36,104 nucleotides of DNA, from the NCBI GenBank assembly GCA_012523265.1, contig JAAYIU010000461.1:1-36104 (forward strand), in the 5' to 3' direction. Origin of the DNA: Bacteroidales bacterium (GTDB taxonomy: Bacteria > Bacteroidota > Bacteroidia > Bacteroidales > 4484-276). This document shows positions 1-7,755 of the stretch, one piece after another (position 1 is the stretch's first letter; each line of letters starts with the position of its first letter). The notes below the pieces were generated by a model. It made no database searches, was not told the DNA's origin, and saw only the letters and a list, made by a program, of their open reading frames with translations. The position numbers and the translations under genes are program-made.

Positions 1-14
1 CACTATAACTGCGA

Positions 15-530
15 ATGAGTTTAGAAATTAAAAAATCGCCAGCCCCGCTAAAACCCGCCACCATCAGCCAACTGAAACATGCGCTTAAGAGCTATTCGCC
101 GGAGGAGCTGATGGAGTTTTGTCTGCGCATGGCTCAGTTTAAAAAAGAAAATAAAGAGCTGCTCACCTACTTGCTTTTCGATGCCGACGACGAGCCGGCT
201 TACATACTTTTGGTAAAACAGGAAGTGGATCGACAGTTTACGGAAATCAACACCTCCTCCATTTATTTTATAAAAAAGAGCATCCGCAAAATCCTCAGAA
301 CTTGCCAGAAATATATCCGATATTCGGGTAACAAACAAACGGAGGTGGAGTTGCTGCTGCACTTTTGCCGGCAGATGCAGCAATTTGCCGGTTTTATGGA
401 AAACAGTGCTGCACTCATGAATATTTATCTCCGACAGGTAAATAAGATAGAAAAGGTGTTGAGCTTATTGCACGAAGATTTGCAGTACGATTATGATACG
501 GAGCTAACAACGCTGCACGCATCAATCTAA
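15..530 (+). CDS. Small hypothetical protein, possibly DUF6155-like
   Basis: The 171-residue product has no signal peptide or membrane segment and is rich in charged and helical residues, so it is probably an all-alpha cytoplasmic protein. The opening region (SQLKHALKSYSPEELMEF) and the later RKILRTCQKYIRYSG segment recall small Bacteroidota proteins annotated as DUF6155, where an N-terminal 'LKxxLKxLSxEEL' helix precedes a basic helix. That resemblance is from memory and weak. The start at 15 is the first Met in frame, and only 14 bases of upstream sequence are visible, so an earlier start outside the window cannot be excluded. It stands alone: a repeat-filled spacer follows and the next gene is on the other strand. 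No function is assigned. Confidence 0.7.
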   Translation: MSLEIKKSPAPLKPATISQLKHALKSYSPEELMEFCLRMAQFKKENKELLTYLLFDADDEPAYILLVKQEVDRQFTEINTSSIYFIKKSIRKILRTCQKYIRYSGNKQTEVELLLHFCRQMQQFAGFMENSAALMNIYLRQVNKIEKVLSLLHEDLQYDYDTELTTLHASI

Positions 531-550
531 ATTTAAAAAGATTTTAACCA

Positions 551-774
551 AAGAGAAGAAGTTAACCACAAAGAGAAGAAGTTAACCACAGAGGACACTG
601 AGAAGACGCAGAGGACACGGAGAAGAAATATCGTTTTCTTCTCTGTACTCTCTGTTTCCTCTGTGGTTTCTGTATTACAGAGCGCGCAGAGTAGACACAG
701 AGGACACGGAGAAGAAGTTAACCACAGAGCGCGCAGAGAAGAAATTAATTACAGAGGAAACAGAGAACAAATTT
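551..774. repeat. Degenerate 'ACCACAGAGGACACGGAGAAGAAG' repeat cluster with an inverted copy
   Basis: A perfect 20-bp tandem duplication (551-570 and 571-590) opens the cluster. It continues with repeated words built on CACAGAGGACAC, GAGAAGAAGTTAACCACAG and AGAGCGCGCAGAG up to about 774. The stretch at about 635-669 is the same motif in inverted orientation (TTCTTCTCTGTACTC then TTTCCTCTGTGGTTT), so the region can fold into long imperfect hairpins with either flank. Similar purine-rich words recur in intergenic DNA of many environmental Bacteroidota genomes; their origin is not known to me. No ORF is credible here. Confidence 0.75.
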
Positions 775-788
775 TTCGTGTGAATTAC

Positions 789-831
789 ATTAATTCGCGT
801 GAACTTCCATAATTCGCGTGAATTCGCGGAT
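789..831. repeat. Short direct repeats 'TAATTCGCGTGAA'
   Basis: The 13-bp word TAATTCGCGTGAA occurs at about 791 and again at about 810, followed by a third partial copy (ATTCGCGGATTCA). It abuts the purine-rich repeat cluster and precedes the terminator of the thioredoxin gene. It looks like degenerate intergenic repeat DNA rather than an operator. Confidence 0.5.
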
Positions 832-861
832 TCATGTTTTGCGAGCGAGTTTTTATCCTAT

Positions 862-902
862 CAAAAAAAGCGGCGCTCCTCCTGATCTCAGAGTAAGCGC
901 CG
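862..902 (-). terminator. Rho-independent terminator of the TlpA-like gene
   Basis: CGGCGCT (871-877) pairs perfectly with AGCGCCG (896-902). On the minus strand the hairpin is followed directly by CTTTTTTTGA. It lies 36 bp beyond the stop codon of the minus-strand thioredoxin-lipoprotein gene and would end the transcript coming from mreBCD. Confidence 0.8.
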
Positions 903-937
903 ATCTTCGACAGGCAAAGTTTAAAAAAAACGAATAA

Positions 938-2020
938 TTAATTAAAAATCTCGTCAAGTTTATTCTGGAGGTTTTCGCCGCGCAGGTCTTTTGCGATGAT
1001 TACTCCCTGCGGGTCTATCAGGAAGTTGGCCGGGATGGAGCTTACAGCGTACATGTTGGAGGCTTTGTTGTTCCAGTATTGCAAATCAGAAACCTGCGTC
1101 CAGGTGAGGCTGTCGGCAGCGATGGCATCGAGCCACGATTGCTTTTTTTGGTCGAGCGAAACGCCGAATACCGTAAATCCCTGGTCGTGGTATTTTTGCC
1201 AGGCCTCCACCACGTTGGGATTTTCCTGCCGGCAGGGGCCGCACCATGAAGCCCAAAAGTCGATGAGCACATATTGTCCTCTGAAATCTTCTAACGACAC
1301 AGGTTTTCCGGCGGTATCGTTTTGCACAAAAACAGGAGCCGGCTGGCCAATCTCCACACTTCCGAGTTTTTGGATTTGCTCATCCAGAATCTTTATGTAC
1401 TTGCTATCGAGTGTAGTGCCGAAAGCCTCGCGTGCAGTTTTCAGATCGTCGAGGTTATATTTGTACATATTGCTCACCACGATGTAGGGGCCTACCACCG
1501 ATGTCTTTTGCGAAAGCGCATAATCTTTTACAAACTCATCCTGCGTTTGGTCGATACGTTCGGCTTTGGTGCGGATGGCGTCGAGCTGCAGTGTGTCGCC
1601 GTTGTCCATGGCCACGCTGAACTCTTCAAAGAGTTTCTGACGGTCGGCTTCCAGGCGGGTCATGTTTTGGTTGAAATCCTCATATATTTTCTGCGTCATC
1701 GATCCGGTAATGATAGGTCCGTCAATGGAGCCTTTAAATTCGATAACACCCGGTTCTAAAAAGAAGCGGTGCATTCTCTCATCGGCTTCAAAAGTGATGT
1801 AATATACTTCCGGCTGGTCGATTTCTCCGGTGAAGGTAAAGTTGCCATCGGTCATTTGCACCGAATCCACAGGCACTAACTGGTTGTCGATTACCTGCGA
1901 AAGCACAACTTTCCCAGGAGTTGCATTATCCAGTTTACCGGAAATTTCGTAGTGATTGCCGGGTCCTGAACAAGCTACAAAAGTAATAGCAATCAGGGCG
2001 ATCCATAAAATGTTCTTCAT
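938..2020 (-). CDS. TlpA/ResA-like thioredoxin lipoprotein with N-terminal DUF4369-type domain
   Basis: The 360-residue protein begins with a lipoprotein signal peptide (lipobox VAC, lipidated Cys17), so it should sit in the cell envelope facing the periplasm. Residues ~24-115 resemble the DUF4369 beta-rich domain found ahead of thioredoxins in Bacteroidota. Residues ~115-215 are helical and charged. Residues ~225-360 are an AhpC/TSA-Redoxin fold with active site CGPC at 260-263 (context WASWCGPC) and a likely cis-proline in SSIPANF. Proteins of this architecture are thiol-disulfide oxidoreductases, often reductases in cytochrome c maturation or envelope redox control. The gene lies 61 bp downstream of mreD on the same strand and ends in a strong terminator, so it may be the last gene of the mre transcript. 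Its substrate is unknown. Confidence 0.88.
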   Translation of the reverse strand: MKNILWIALIAITFVACSGPGNHYEISGKLDNATPGKVVLSQVIDNQLVPVDSVQMTDGNFTFTGEIDQPEVYYITFEADERMHRFFLEPGVIEFKGSIDGPIITGSMTQKIYEDFNQNMTRLEADRQKLFEEFSVAMDNGDTLQLDAIRTKAERIDQTQDEFVKDYALSQKTSVVGPYIVVSNMYKYNLDDLKTAREAFGTTLDSKYIKILDEQIQKLGSVEIGQPAPVFVQNDTAGKPVSLEDFRGQYVLIDFWASWCGPCRQENPNVVEAWQKYHDQGFTVFGVSLDQKKQSWLDAIAADSLTWTQVSDLQYWNNKASNMYAVSSIPANFLIDPQGVIIAKDLRGENLQNKLDEIFN

Positions 2021-2081
2021 AATTTTATTCTTTTCTTTGTTAAAAAATTAATAGATAAAAATATCTGTAATTAACGGAAAA

Positions 2082-2588
2082 TCACTTTTTATCTTGTTTA
2101 ATAAACAACAGTTGGGCTATTAAAGCCACTCCCAGCGTAACTGCCGAGCTGGCTAAAATGCGGCGGAGTGTCTGCAGGAAGTCGTCAAAGGTGAAAGCCT
2201 CCACCAAAAACAGCGCAGTATGATGTACGGTGATGAGAATCGTGGCGTACAAAAAAAACCAGCGAAATCCCAGGTCTTTGATACCCGGCGTTATTCCGGG
2301 TTCGTATTCGCGGGCGGAACGAAGTATGCGAATAGCAGCCGGGCGAACAAATGCTGTAAACACAGCGGCGGCAGCATTGATGCCCAGGCTATTGGTAAAC
2401 ATATCCACACTTAGCCCCATGGCAAAAGCCGAAAACAACAGCAGCCAGCCGGCGGTTTCGAAAGGCAGCAACAAAATAAAATAGACGTAAAACGCCGGAT
2501 AAATGGATCCGCTGATGCCCACATTGCTAAACACCAGCACCTGCAAAAGCAGTATCACGACAAACCGGAAGATGTTGGTTAATAGCAT
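2082..2588 (-). CDS. mreD: Rod shape-determining protein MreD
   Basis: The 168-residue protein is almost entirely hydrophobic, with about five predicted membrane helices, and has the length typical of MreD. It is the integral-membrane partner of MreB and MreC in the elongasome that guides lateral cell-wall synthesis. Identification rests on hydrophobic pattern, size and position: it starts 4 bp after the mreC stop, so the two are translationally close and certainly co-transcribed. MreD sequences diverge strongly, so context carries much of the call. Confidence 0.88.
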   Translation of the reverse strand: MLLTNIFRFVVILLLQVLVFSNVGISGSIYPAFYVYFILLLPFETAGWLLLFSAFAMGLSVDMFTNSLGINAAAAVFTAFVRPAAIRILRSAREYEPGITPGIKDLGFRWFFLYATILITVHHTALFLVEAFTFDDFLQTLRRILASSAVTLGVALIAQLLFIKQDKK

Positions 2589-2592
2589 GGCG

Positions 2593-3423
2593 TTATTGGG
2601 TTACTTGTTTTTTCTCGAGTTGCAGCAACTCGTCGCGCATCAGGTTTTTCACCACATACACATATTGTAGGCTGTTGTAATCTACCGAAAAACGGATTTT
2701 AACCTCCCAGAAGTTATCGCCCGGAGCAGGGCTAAACTCTTGGACCGTTCCCAGCATCTGACCTTCGGGAAATATGTGTGAGTAGCCGCTGGTGACCACG
2801 GTGTCGCCCAGGTGGATGCTTACGTGCGAGGGGATGTCGACCAGTTTGCCAAGGCGGTAGTTGTGGCCCGGCCACGACAGAGATCCGGTTTGGTTAGAGT
2901 TTTTTAGTTTGGCGTTGATGCGTGTGTTGCTGTTGAGCATCGACATCACCGAGCTAAAATTTTGTGAGACTTCGATGATCTGTCCTGCCACGCCGTTAGG
3001 CGCCAGCACAGCCATATCGGGGCGCAGCCCATGGCGGCGTCCTTTGTTGATCTTCATATAGTTGTTGCGACGGTTTACCGAATTGCTTATCACCGTGGCC
3101 GACACGTATTGATATTGTTGACGGAAGAGGCTGTCGCCGACAAAAAACTGCGCAGTGTCGGTGCGCATAAATGCTGATGGCAGCCGGTTCGACAGACGTG
3201 CATTTTCTTCGGAGAGAATCTGGTTGGCGTTTTTCAGCGCAATATATGCCGTTATCTCATCCACACTGCTGAGGATGGTTCCGGTAATGTCGTTTGTGGT
3301 GTTAATCATCACCCGGCGTTGGTAGTAATTATTATTAACAACCAGCAACAACGACAATGCTTCGAGCAGCAGAAAGATGAAAAGAAAATTGTGTCTCCAC
3401 AGAAAAACGATCAGATTTTGCAT
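2593..3423 (-). CDS. mreC: Rod shape-determining protein MreC
   Basis: The 276-residue protein has one N-terminal membrane helix (residues ~12-30), a short coiled-coil stretch (~60-80) and a periplasmic beta-rich domain with the family signature around GRRHGLRPDMAVLAPNGVAG. MreC links cytoplasmic MreB filaments to the periplasmic cell-wall synthases. The gene starts 25 bp downstream of mreB and is followed after 4 bp by mreD, the normal mreBCD order. The length is typical for Bacteroidota. Confidence 0.95.
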   Translation of the reverse strand: MQNLIVFLWRHNFLFIFLLLEALSLLLVVNNNYYQRRVMINTTNDITGTILSSVDEITAYIALKNANQILSEENARLSNRLPSAFMRTDTAQFFVGDSLFRQQYQYVSATVISNSVNRRNNYMKINKGRRHGLRPDMAVLAPNGVAGQIIEVSQNFSSVMSMLNSNTRINAKLKNSNQTGSLSWPGHNYRLGKLVDIPSHVSIHLGDTVVTSGYSHIFPEGQMLGTVQEFSPAPGDNFWEVKIRFSVDYNSLQYVYVVKNLMRDELLQLEKKQVTQ

Positions 3424-3448
3424 GCCAATGTAGCGACTTGCTCACTTA

Positions 3449-4471
3449 TTATTTGATAAGGAACGTAAACTTGTCGAAGTTTTTCAAAGCAATGCCGGTA
3501 CCACGCGCCACGGCTCTCAAGGGGTCTTCAGCCACGTGTATCGGAAGTTTGGTTTTCAGATGGAGCCGTTTGTCGAGGCCGCGCAGCATCGAGCCGCCGC
3601 CGGCCAGATAAATGCCCGTACGGAAAATGTCGGCCGAGAGTTCCGGCGGCGTCATCTCCAGCGCCTGAAGCACAGCAGTTTCTACTTTCGATATCGATTT
3701 GTCGAGGCAATGGGCAATCTCGGCATAATTCACCGTGATTTCTTTTGGGATGCCTGTGAGCATATCGCGGCCATGCACGGCAAAGTCGTCGGGCGGGTTG
3801 TCAAGCTCCGGCAGGGCAGCGCCCACTTCTATCTTGATGCGTTCGGCAGTGCGTTCGCCAATGTTGATGTTGTGCTGCTTGCGCATGTATTCTTCTATGT
3901 CGGCGTTGAAGTCGTTGCCGGCGATGCGTATGGATTTGTTGTTGACGATGCCGCCCAGCGCAATTACCGCTATCTCGCTGGTGCCGCCGCCAATGTCGAT
4001 GATCATGTTGCCGGTAGGTTCCAGCACGTCGATGCCGATGCCGATGGCTGCTGCCATAGGTTCGTGGATAAGCCGCACTTCGCGGGCGCCGGCCTGCTCG
4101 GCCGAATCTTTTACGGCACGTTCTTCCACTTCGGTGCTGCCCGACGGAATACAAATGACCATCTTGAGTGCCGGCGGAAAAAGACTCTGCCGTATGCCGA
4201 TCATTTTTATCATCTCGCGAATCATGTATTCGGCCGCCTGAAAGTCGGCTATCACGCCGTCGCGCAATGGCTTGATGGTTTTTATATTTTCGTGTGTCTT
4301 GCCATGCATCATCTGCGCCCGTTTGCCCACAGCAATTATTTTGCCGGTGCTTCGCTCGATGGCCACGATGGAAGGCTCGTCCACCACAACTTTGTCGTTG
4401 TAAATGATGATGGTGTTGGCGGTACCAAGATCAATAGCTATTTCGCGTGTAAAAAATGAAAACAGTCCCAT
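3449..4471 (-). CDS. mreB: Cell shape-determining actin-like protein MreB
   Basis: The 340-residue product is full length for MreB. Visible motifs are the phosphate-1 loop IAIDLGTANT (11-20), HEP with the catalytic glutamate near 137, phosphate-2 DIGGGTSE (159-166) and the adenosine-binding LAGGGSMLRGLD (289-300). The N-terminal GLFSFF segment resembles the membrane-contacting end of MreB. The protein polymerises on the inner face of the membrane and directs elongation-mode peptidoglycan synthesis. It heads the mreB-mreC-mreD unit, with a TAnnTTTG element 38 bp upstream of the start and purH a further ~100 bp upstream on the same strand. Confidence 0.97.
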   Translation of the reverse strand: MGLFSFFTREIAIDLGTANTIIIYNDKVVVDEPSIVAIERSTGKIIAVGKRAQMMHGKTHENIKTIKPLRDGVIADFQAAEYMIREMIKMIGIRQSLFPPALKMVICIPSGSTEVEERAVKDSAEQAGAREVRLIHEPMAAAIGIGIDVLEPTGNMIIDIGGGTSEIAVIALGGIVNNKSIRIAGNDFNADIEEYMRKQHNINIGERTAERIKIEVGAALPELDNPPDDFAVHGRDMLTGIPKEITVNYAEIAHCLDKSISKVETAVLQALEMTPPELSADIFRTGIYLAGGGSMLRGLDKRLHLKTKLPIHVAEDPLRAVARGTGIALKNFDKFTFLIK

Positions 4472-4509
4472 GGTTTTTTATGATAAAGAAGATCGTTTTT
4501 TTAAAGTTT

Positions 4510-4517
4510 CAAAATTA
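4510..4517 (-). promoter_or_regulatory. Candidate Bacteroidota -7 element for mreB
   Basis: Minus-strand TAATTTTG matches the TAnnTTTG -7 consensus of Bacteroidota sigma-A promoters and ends 38 bp before the mreB start codon. No TTG or TTTG -33 box is found at the expected distance. Support comes mainly from elements at similar distances ahead of purH and the GH3 gene in this window. Confidence 0.4.
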
Positions 4518-4617
4518 GGTAAAATAAGAGTAACCGATGTATTTGTATGATTTTAGTGCCTTTTTTAAAAATTGGTTTTTAAAAATTATTTGTGATTTGT
4601 AATTTGTAATTTCCGGC

Positions 4618-6144
4618 TTAGTGTTTAAAATGCCTGAATCCGGTGAGGGCCATGGCCATGTTGTGCTTGTCGCAAAAACCGATGGTTTCGCTGTCGCGGA
4701 TGGAACCTCCGGGCTGCACCACTGCGGTGATGCCGGCCTCATGAGCAATTTCTACCGAATCGGCAAAGGGGAAGAAAGCATCGGAAGCCATCACAGCGCC
4801 GTTCAGGTCGAAGCCAAAAGCATGTGCTTTGGCGATGGCCTGCCGCAAGGCGTCTACACGGGAGGTCTGGCCGGTGCCGCTGCCCAGCAACTGACCGTTT
4901 TTGGCCAGCACAATAGCGTTGCTCTTGGTGTGTTTCACTATTTTATTTGCAAAAAGCAAATCTGCAATTTCCTGTTCACTGGCCGTGCGGGTGGTCACGA
5001 AATTCAAATCGTCGGCAGTTTCTGTTTTGGTGTCGGGCTGCTGCGCCAGCACGCCGTTCAGCGCCGATTTGAATCGCAGGGCAGAAGAAGAGGTTTTTTT
5101 ATTTAATAAAATGATCCTGTTTTTTTTTCCTTTTAATATCGTCAGTGCTTGGCCGGAGTAGACTGGTGCCAAAATAATTTCAAAAAAGAGTTTATCGATT
5201 TCCTGTGCAGTTTCGCTGTCAATAGGCACATTGGTGACAATGACGCCACCAAATGCCGACACCGGATCGCCGGCCAGGGCAGCCTTCCAGGCATCAATCA
5301 TCTTTGGCCGCGAAGCCAGACCGCAAGCGTTGTTGTGTTTGAGAATTGCCACGGTGGGTTCCTTAAAATCACGCATCAGGTCGATGGCTGCATCCAGATC
5401 GTTAAGGTTGTTGTAGGAGATTTCTTTGCCGTGCAGTTGCTCAAAGTTGGCCGAAAGATCGCCAAAGAAATATCCTTGTTGGTGTGGATTTTCGCCGTAG
5501 CGCAACGCCTGATGCCCGTTGATGCTTTGGCGGAAATTGTGGATGTCGCCCCCGCGGTTGAAGTAGCCAAAAATGGCGGTATCGTAATGCGAAGAAACGC
5601 TAAAAGCATGCGCGGCAAAATGTTGCCTGTCGGCACGTGTGGCAGCTCCATTGTTCGTGGCGAGCACTTGCCGAGCCTCTTCGTAAAAATCGGCAGAAGG
5701 AACCACCAGCACATCAGCAAAATTTTTGGCTGCTGCGCGGATAAGGCTTATGCCGCCGATGTCGATCTTTTCGATGATCTCCTCCTCCTGGTCGGTGGCG
5801 GCCAGGGTTTGTTCAAACGGATACAAATCCACTACCACCATGTCGATTTCCGGGATGTTGTATTGCTGCATCTCCTCACGGTCGCCCGCCTGATCGCGGC
5901 GTGCCAGGATGCCCCCGAAAACCAATGGATGAAGGGTTTTTACACGGCCTCCCAAAATGGATGGGAAAGTGGTAACATCTTCCACTGCTATGGCGTCAAA
6001 CCCCAGGCTGCGCAGGTATTGCCAGGTGCCGCCGGTGGAATAAATCGTCACATCGTACGATTGCAAATCCCGAAGCAGCCCTTCGATACCTGTTTTGTTG
6101 TAGACGGATATCAGCGCAGTTTTTATCTTCCCGGAAGCTTCCAT
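4618..6144 (-). CDS. purH: Bifunctional AICAR transformylase / IMP cyclohydrolase PurH
   Basis: The 508-residue protein catalyses the last two steps of de novo IMP synthesis: formylation of AICAR by 10-formyl-THF, then ring closure. The N-terminal cyclohydrolase domain shows YSTGGTWQYL (35-44) and GGRVKTLHPLVFGGIL (65-80). The C-terminal transformylase domain shows YNNLNDLDAA, the catalytic Lys-His pair at 269-270 in KHNNACG, SDAFFPFADSVE and QPGGSIRDSE. I chose the Met at 6144 because the next upstream Met (6219) would add a 25-residue extension that the family lacks, and because a TAnnTTTG promoter element lies inside that extension. It precedes mreBCD on the same strand, a linkage common in Bacteroidota. 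Confidence 0.96.
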   Translation of the reverse strand: MEASGKIKTALISVYNKTGIEGLLRDLQSYDVTIYSTGGTWQYLRSLGFDAIAVEDVTTFPSILGGRVKTLHPLVFGGILARRDQAGDREEMQQYNIPEIDMVVVDLYPFEQTLAATDQEEEIIEKIDIGGISLIRAAAKNFADVLVVPSADFYEEARQVLATNNGAATRADRQHFAAHAFSVSSHYDTAIFGYFNRGGDIHNFRQSINGHQALRYGENPHQQGYFFGDLSANFEQLHGKEISYNNLNDLDAAIDLMRDFKEPTVAILKHNNACGLASRPKMIDAWKAALAGDPVSAFGGVIVTNVPIDSETAQEIDKLFFEIILAPVYSGQALTILKGKKNRIILLNKKTSSSALRFKSALNGVLAQQPDTKTETADDLNFVTTRTASEQEIADLLFANKIVKHTKSNAIVLAKNGQLLGSGTGQTSRVDALRQAIAKAHAFGFDLNGAVMASDAFFPFADSVEIAHEAGITAVVQPGGSIRDSETIGFCDKHNMAMALTGFRHFKH

Positions 6145-6189
6145 TTTAGTGTTATCTCTTTTATTATTAATAATATAGCCAACGACGCG

Positions 6190-6197
6190 CAAAATTA
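6190..6197 (-). promoter_or_regulatory. Candidate Bacteroidota -7 element for purH
   Basis: Minus-strand TAATTTTG matches TAnnTTTG exactly, 45 bp ahead of the chosen purH start. No clear -33 TTG lies 17-23 bp upstream. It sits in the 147-bp divergent spacer shared with the permease gene. Confidence 0.4.
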
Positions 6198-6291
6198 TCC
6201 AAAAAACAGCAGGCGGCATGTTTTTTTACAAAAATTGATATTTGAAGAATCCATTACTTTTACCGTCCAAAAATCACCCAACCATATTATT

Positions 6292-7533
6292 ATGCTGGTA
6301 GTAAAACTCATTGCAGAAAGTTTTAAATATGCTTTTCAATCTATTGTTGTCAACCGGTTGCGGACATTTCTTTCGCTCTCTGGCATCACCATCGGTATCT
6401 TTTCGGTGATAGCGGTGTTTTCAGTTTTCGACTCGCTGGAGCGCAGCATCCGCGACAGCCTAAGTGAGCTGGGCAACGATGTGTTGTTTATCCAAAAGTG
6501 GCCCTGGGCGATGGGCGAGGACTATCCCTGGTGGAAATATATGAATCGTCCCAACACAACAATTGACGAACTGGAAGCGATACAGGAGCGGGTAGATGCC
6601 GCGCAGGCCGCTGCATTCAACTTTGCTTTGCGGCGTACGGTGAAATATCTCAACAACAGCTACGACAATGCAACCATCCAGGCAGTGTCGCACGACTACG
6701 AGCAGGTGATGCCACTTGACATCGTGCAGGGACGATATTTTAACCCGCTGGAATCGCAGGCCGGTCGCAACGTGGCCGTTGTCGGCGCTGACATTGCCGA
6801 AACACTTTTCCCGCAAACCGATCCATTGGGAAAAACCATCAAAATATTTGGCAGCAAAGCCACCGTCATAGGTATCCTGAAGGCGCAGGGGCAAGGAACT
6901 TTTGGCAGCTCCAGCGATAAACAGGTGTATGTGCCGCTAAATTTTGCACGCAACTTTGTAAACATGCGGCGTGTGGGCACCACCATTATGGTAAAAACCA
7001 GAGACAAAGGCAGCAACCAGCAGTTGCGCGACGAACTCACCGGCTTGATGCGCTCATTGCGTAAGCTCAAACCCGGCGAAGAAGACAACTTCTCCATCAA
7101 CGAGGTAAGCATTATCAAACAAGGGCTTCAGGTATTCTTTAGTGCTTTGGCCATGATAGGCTGGATTATCGGGGGCTTCTCGTTGCTGGTGGGCGGCTTT
7201 GGCATAGCCAACATCATGTTTGTTTCGGTGCGCGAACGTACCAACATCATTGGCATACAAAAAGCTATCGGGGCGAAACGGTTTTTTATCCTGCTCGAAT
7301 TTCTGTTTGAAGCGGTGTTTCTTTCGCTGCTGGGTGGCTTGCTGGGCTTGCTTTTGATCTACATCGGTACCTTGCTCGTGCAGGACACAATGCCTTTTCC
7401 CATTATTCTTACTTTCGATAATATCGTTGTTGGTTTAATTATTTCTATGGTCATCGGGTTGGTATCAGGGTTTATGCCGGCACTTACGGCCTCACGCCTC
7501 GATCCGGTGGAGGCAATCCGTTTTGGGATTTAA
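6292..7533 (+). CDS. MacB/FtsX-family ABC transporter permease
   Basis: The 413-residue protein has the MacB-type layout. One N-terminal membrane helix (~27-46) follows a short cytoplasmic amphipathic lead. A large periplasmic MacB_PCD-like domain (~48-280) comes next. Three C-terminal FtsX-family helices (~285-410) surround the conserved SVRERTNIIGIQKAIGAKR loop, and the protein ends in SRLDPVEAIRFG, as is typical of the family. Such permeases work as dimers with a LolD/MacB-like ATPase, in efflux, lipoprotein release or mechanotransmission. No ATPase gene lies in the window, so the partner must be encoded elsewhere. The frame stays open far upstream, antisense to purH, but the start at 6292 is chosen because family similarity begins there. 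The substrate is unknown. Confidence 0.93.
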   Translation: MLVVKLIAESFKYAFQSIVVNRLRTFLSLSGITIGIFSVIAVFSVFDSLERSIRDSLSELGNDVLFIQKWPWAMGEDYPWWKYMNRPNTTIDELEAIQERVDAAQAAAFNFALRRTVKYLNNSYDNATIQAVSHDYEQVMPLDIVQGRYFNPLESQAGRNVAVVGADIAETLFPQTDPLGKTIKIFGSKATVIGILKAQGQGTFGSSSDKQVYVPLNFARNFVNMRRVGTTIMVKTRDKGSNQQLRDELTGLMRSLRKLKPGEEDNFSINEVSIIKQGLQVFFSALAMIGWIIGGFSLLVGGFGIANIMFVSVRERTNIIGIQKAIGAKRFFILLEFLFEAVFLSLLGGLLGLLLIYIGTLLVQDTMPFPIILTFDNIVVGLIISMVIGLVSGFMPALTASRLDPVEAIRFGI

Positions 7534-7755
7534 TTTTTAAAAAGCAATAAATCAACCGTCAGTAGCCGGTGTAAATGCGGGGCGCAGGGTGCAGGGCGCC
7601 AGAGACGAGGTTGCCAAGGGGTTTGAGTTTTGGAATTTTAACTCTCTAAAAAATGCCGCCATTTGCCCAATGACGCATCGCATGAGCAGAAAGTTTCAAA
7701 AAATTCACACCGATGTAAAGCATTCTTTTTATCTTTACGCACAAATATCTAAAAC

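Noticed and set aside
551-774. CRISPR array
   Set aside because: The repeats are degenerate, lack evenly sized unique spacers, occur in both orientations and have no cas genes nearby.
3536-4459. 307-codon plus-strand ORF antisense to mreB
   Set aside because: Shadow frame of mreB, with no coherent motif or start context.
6145-6219. Longer purH with a 25-residue N-terminal extension
   Set aside because: PurH homologues begin near MEASGKIKTALISVYNKTG. The extension is not family-like, and a -7 promoter element lies inside it.
5149-6291. Long plus-strand open frame fused ahead of the permease
   Set aside because: It runs antisense to purH and has no recognisable sequence. Permease similarity starts at the Met at 6292.
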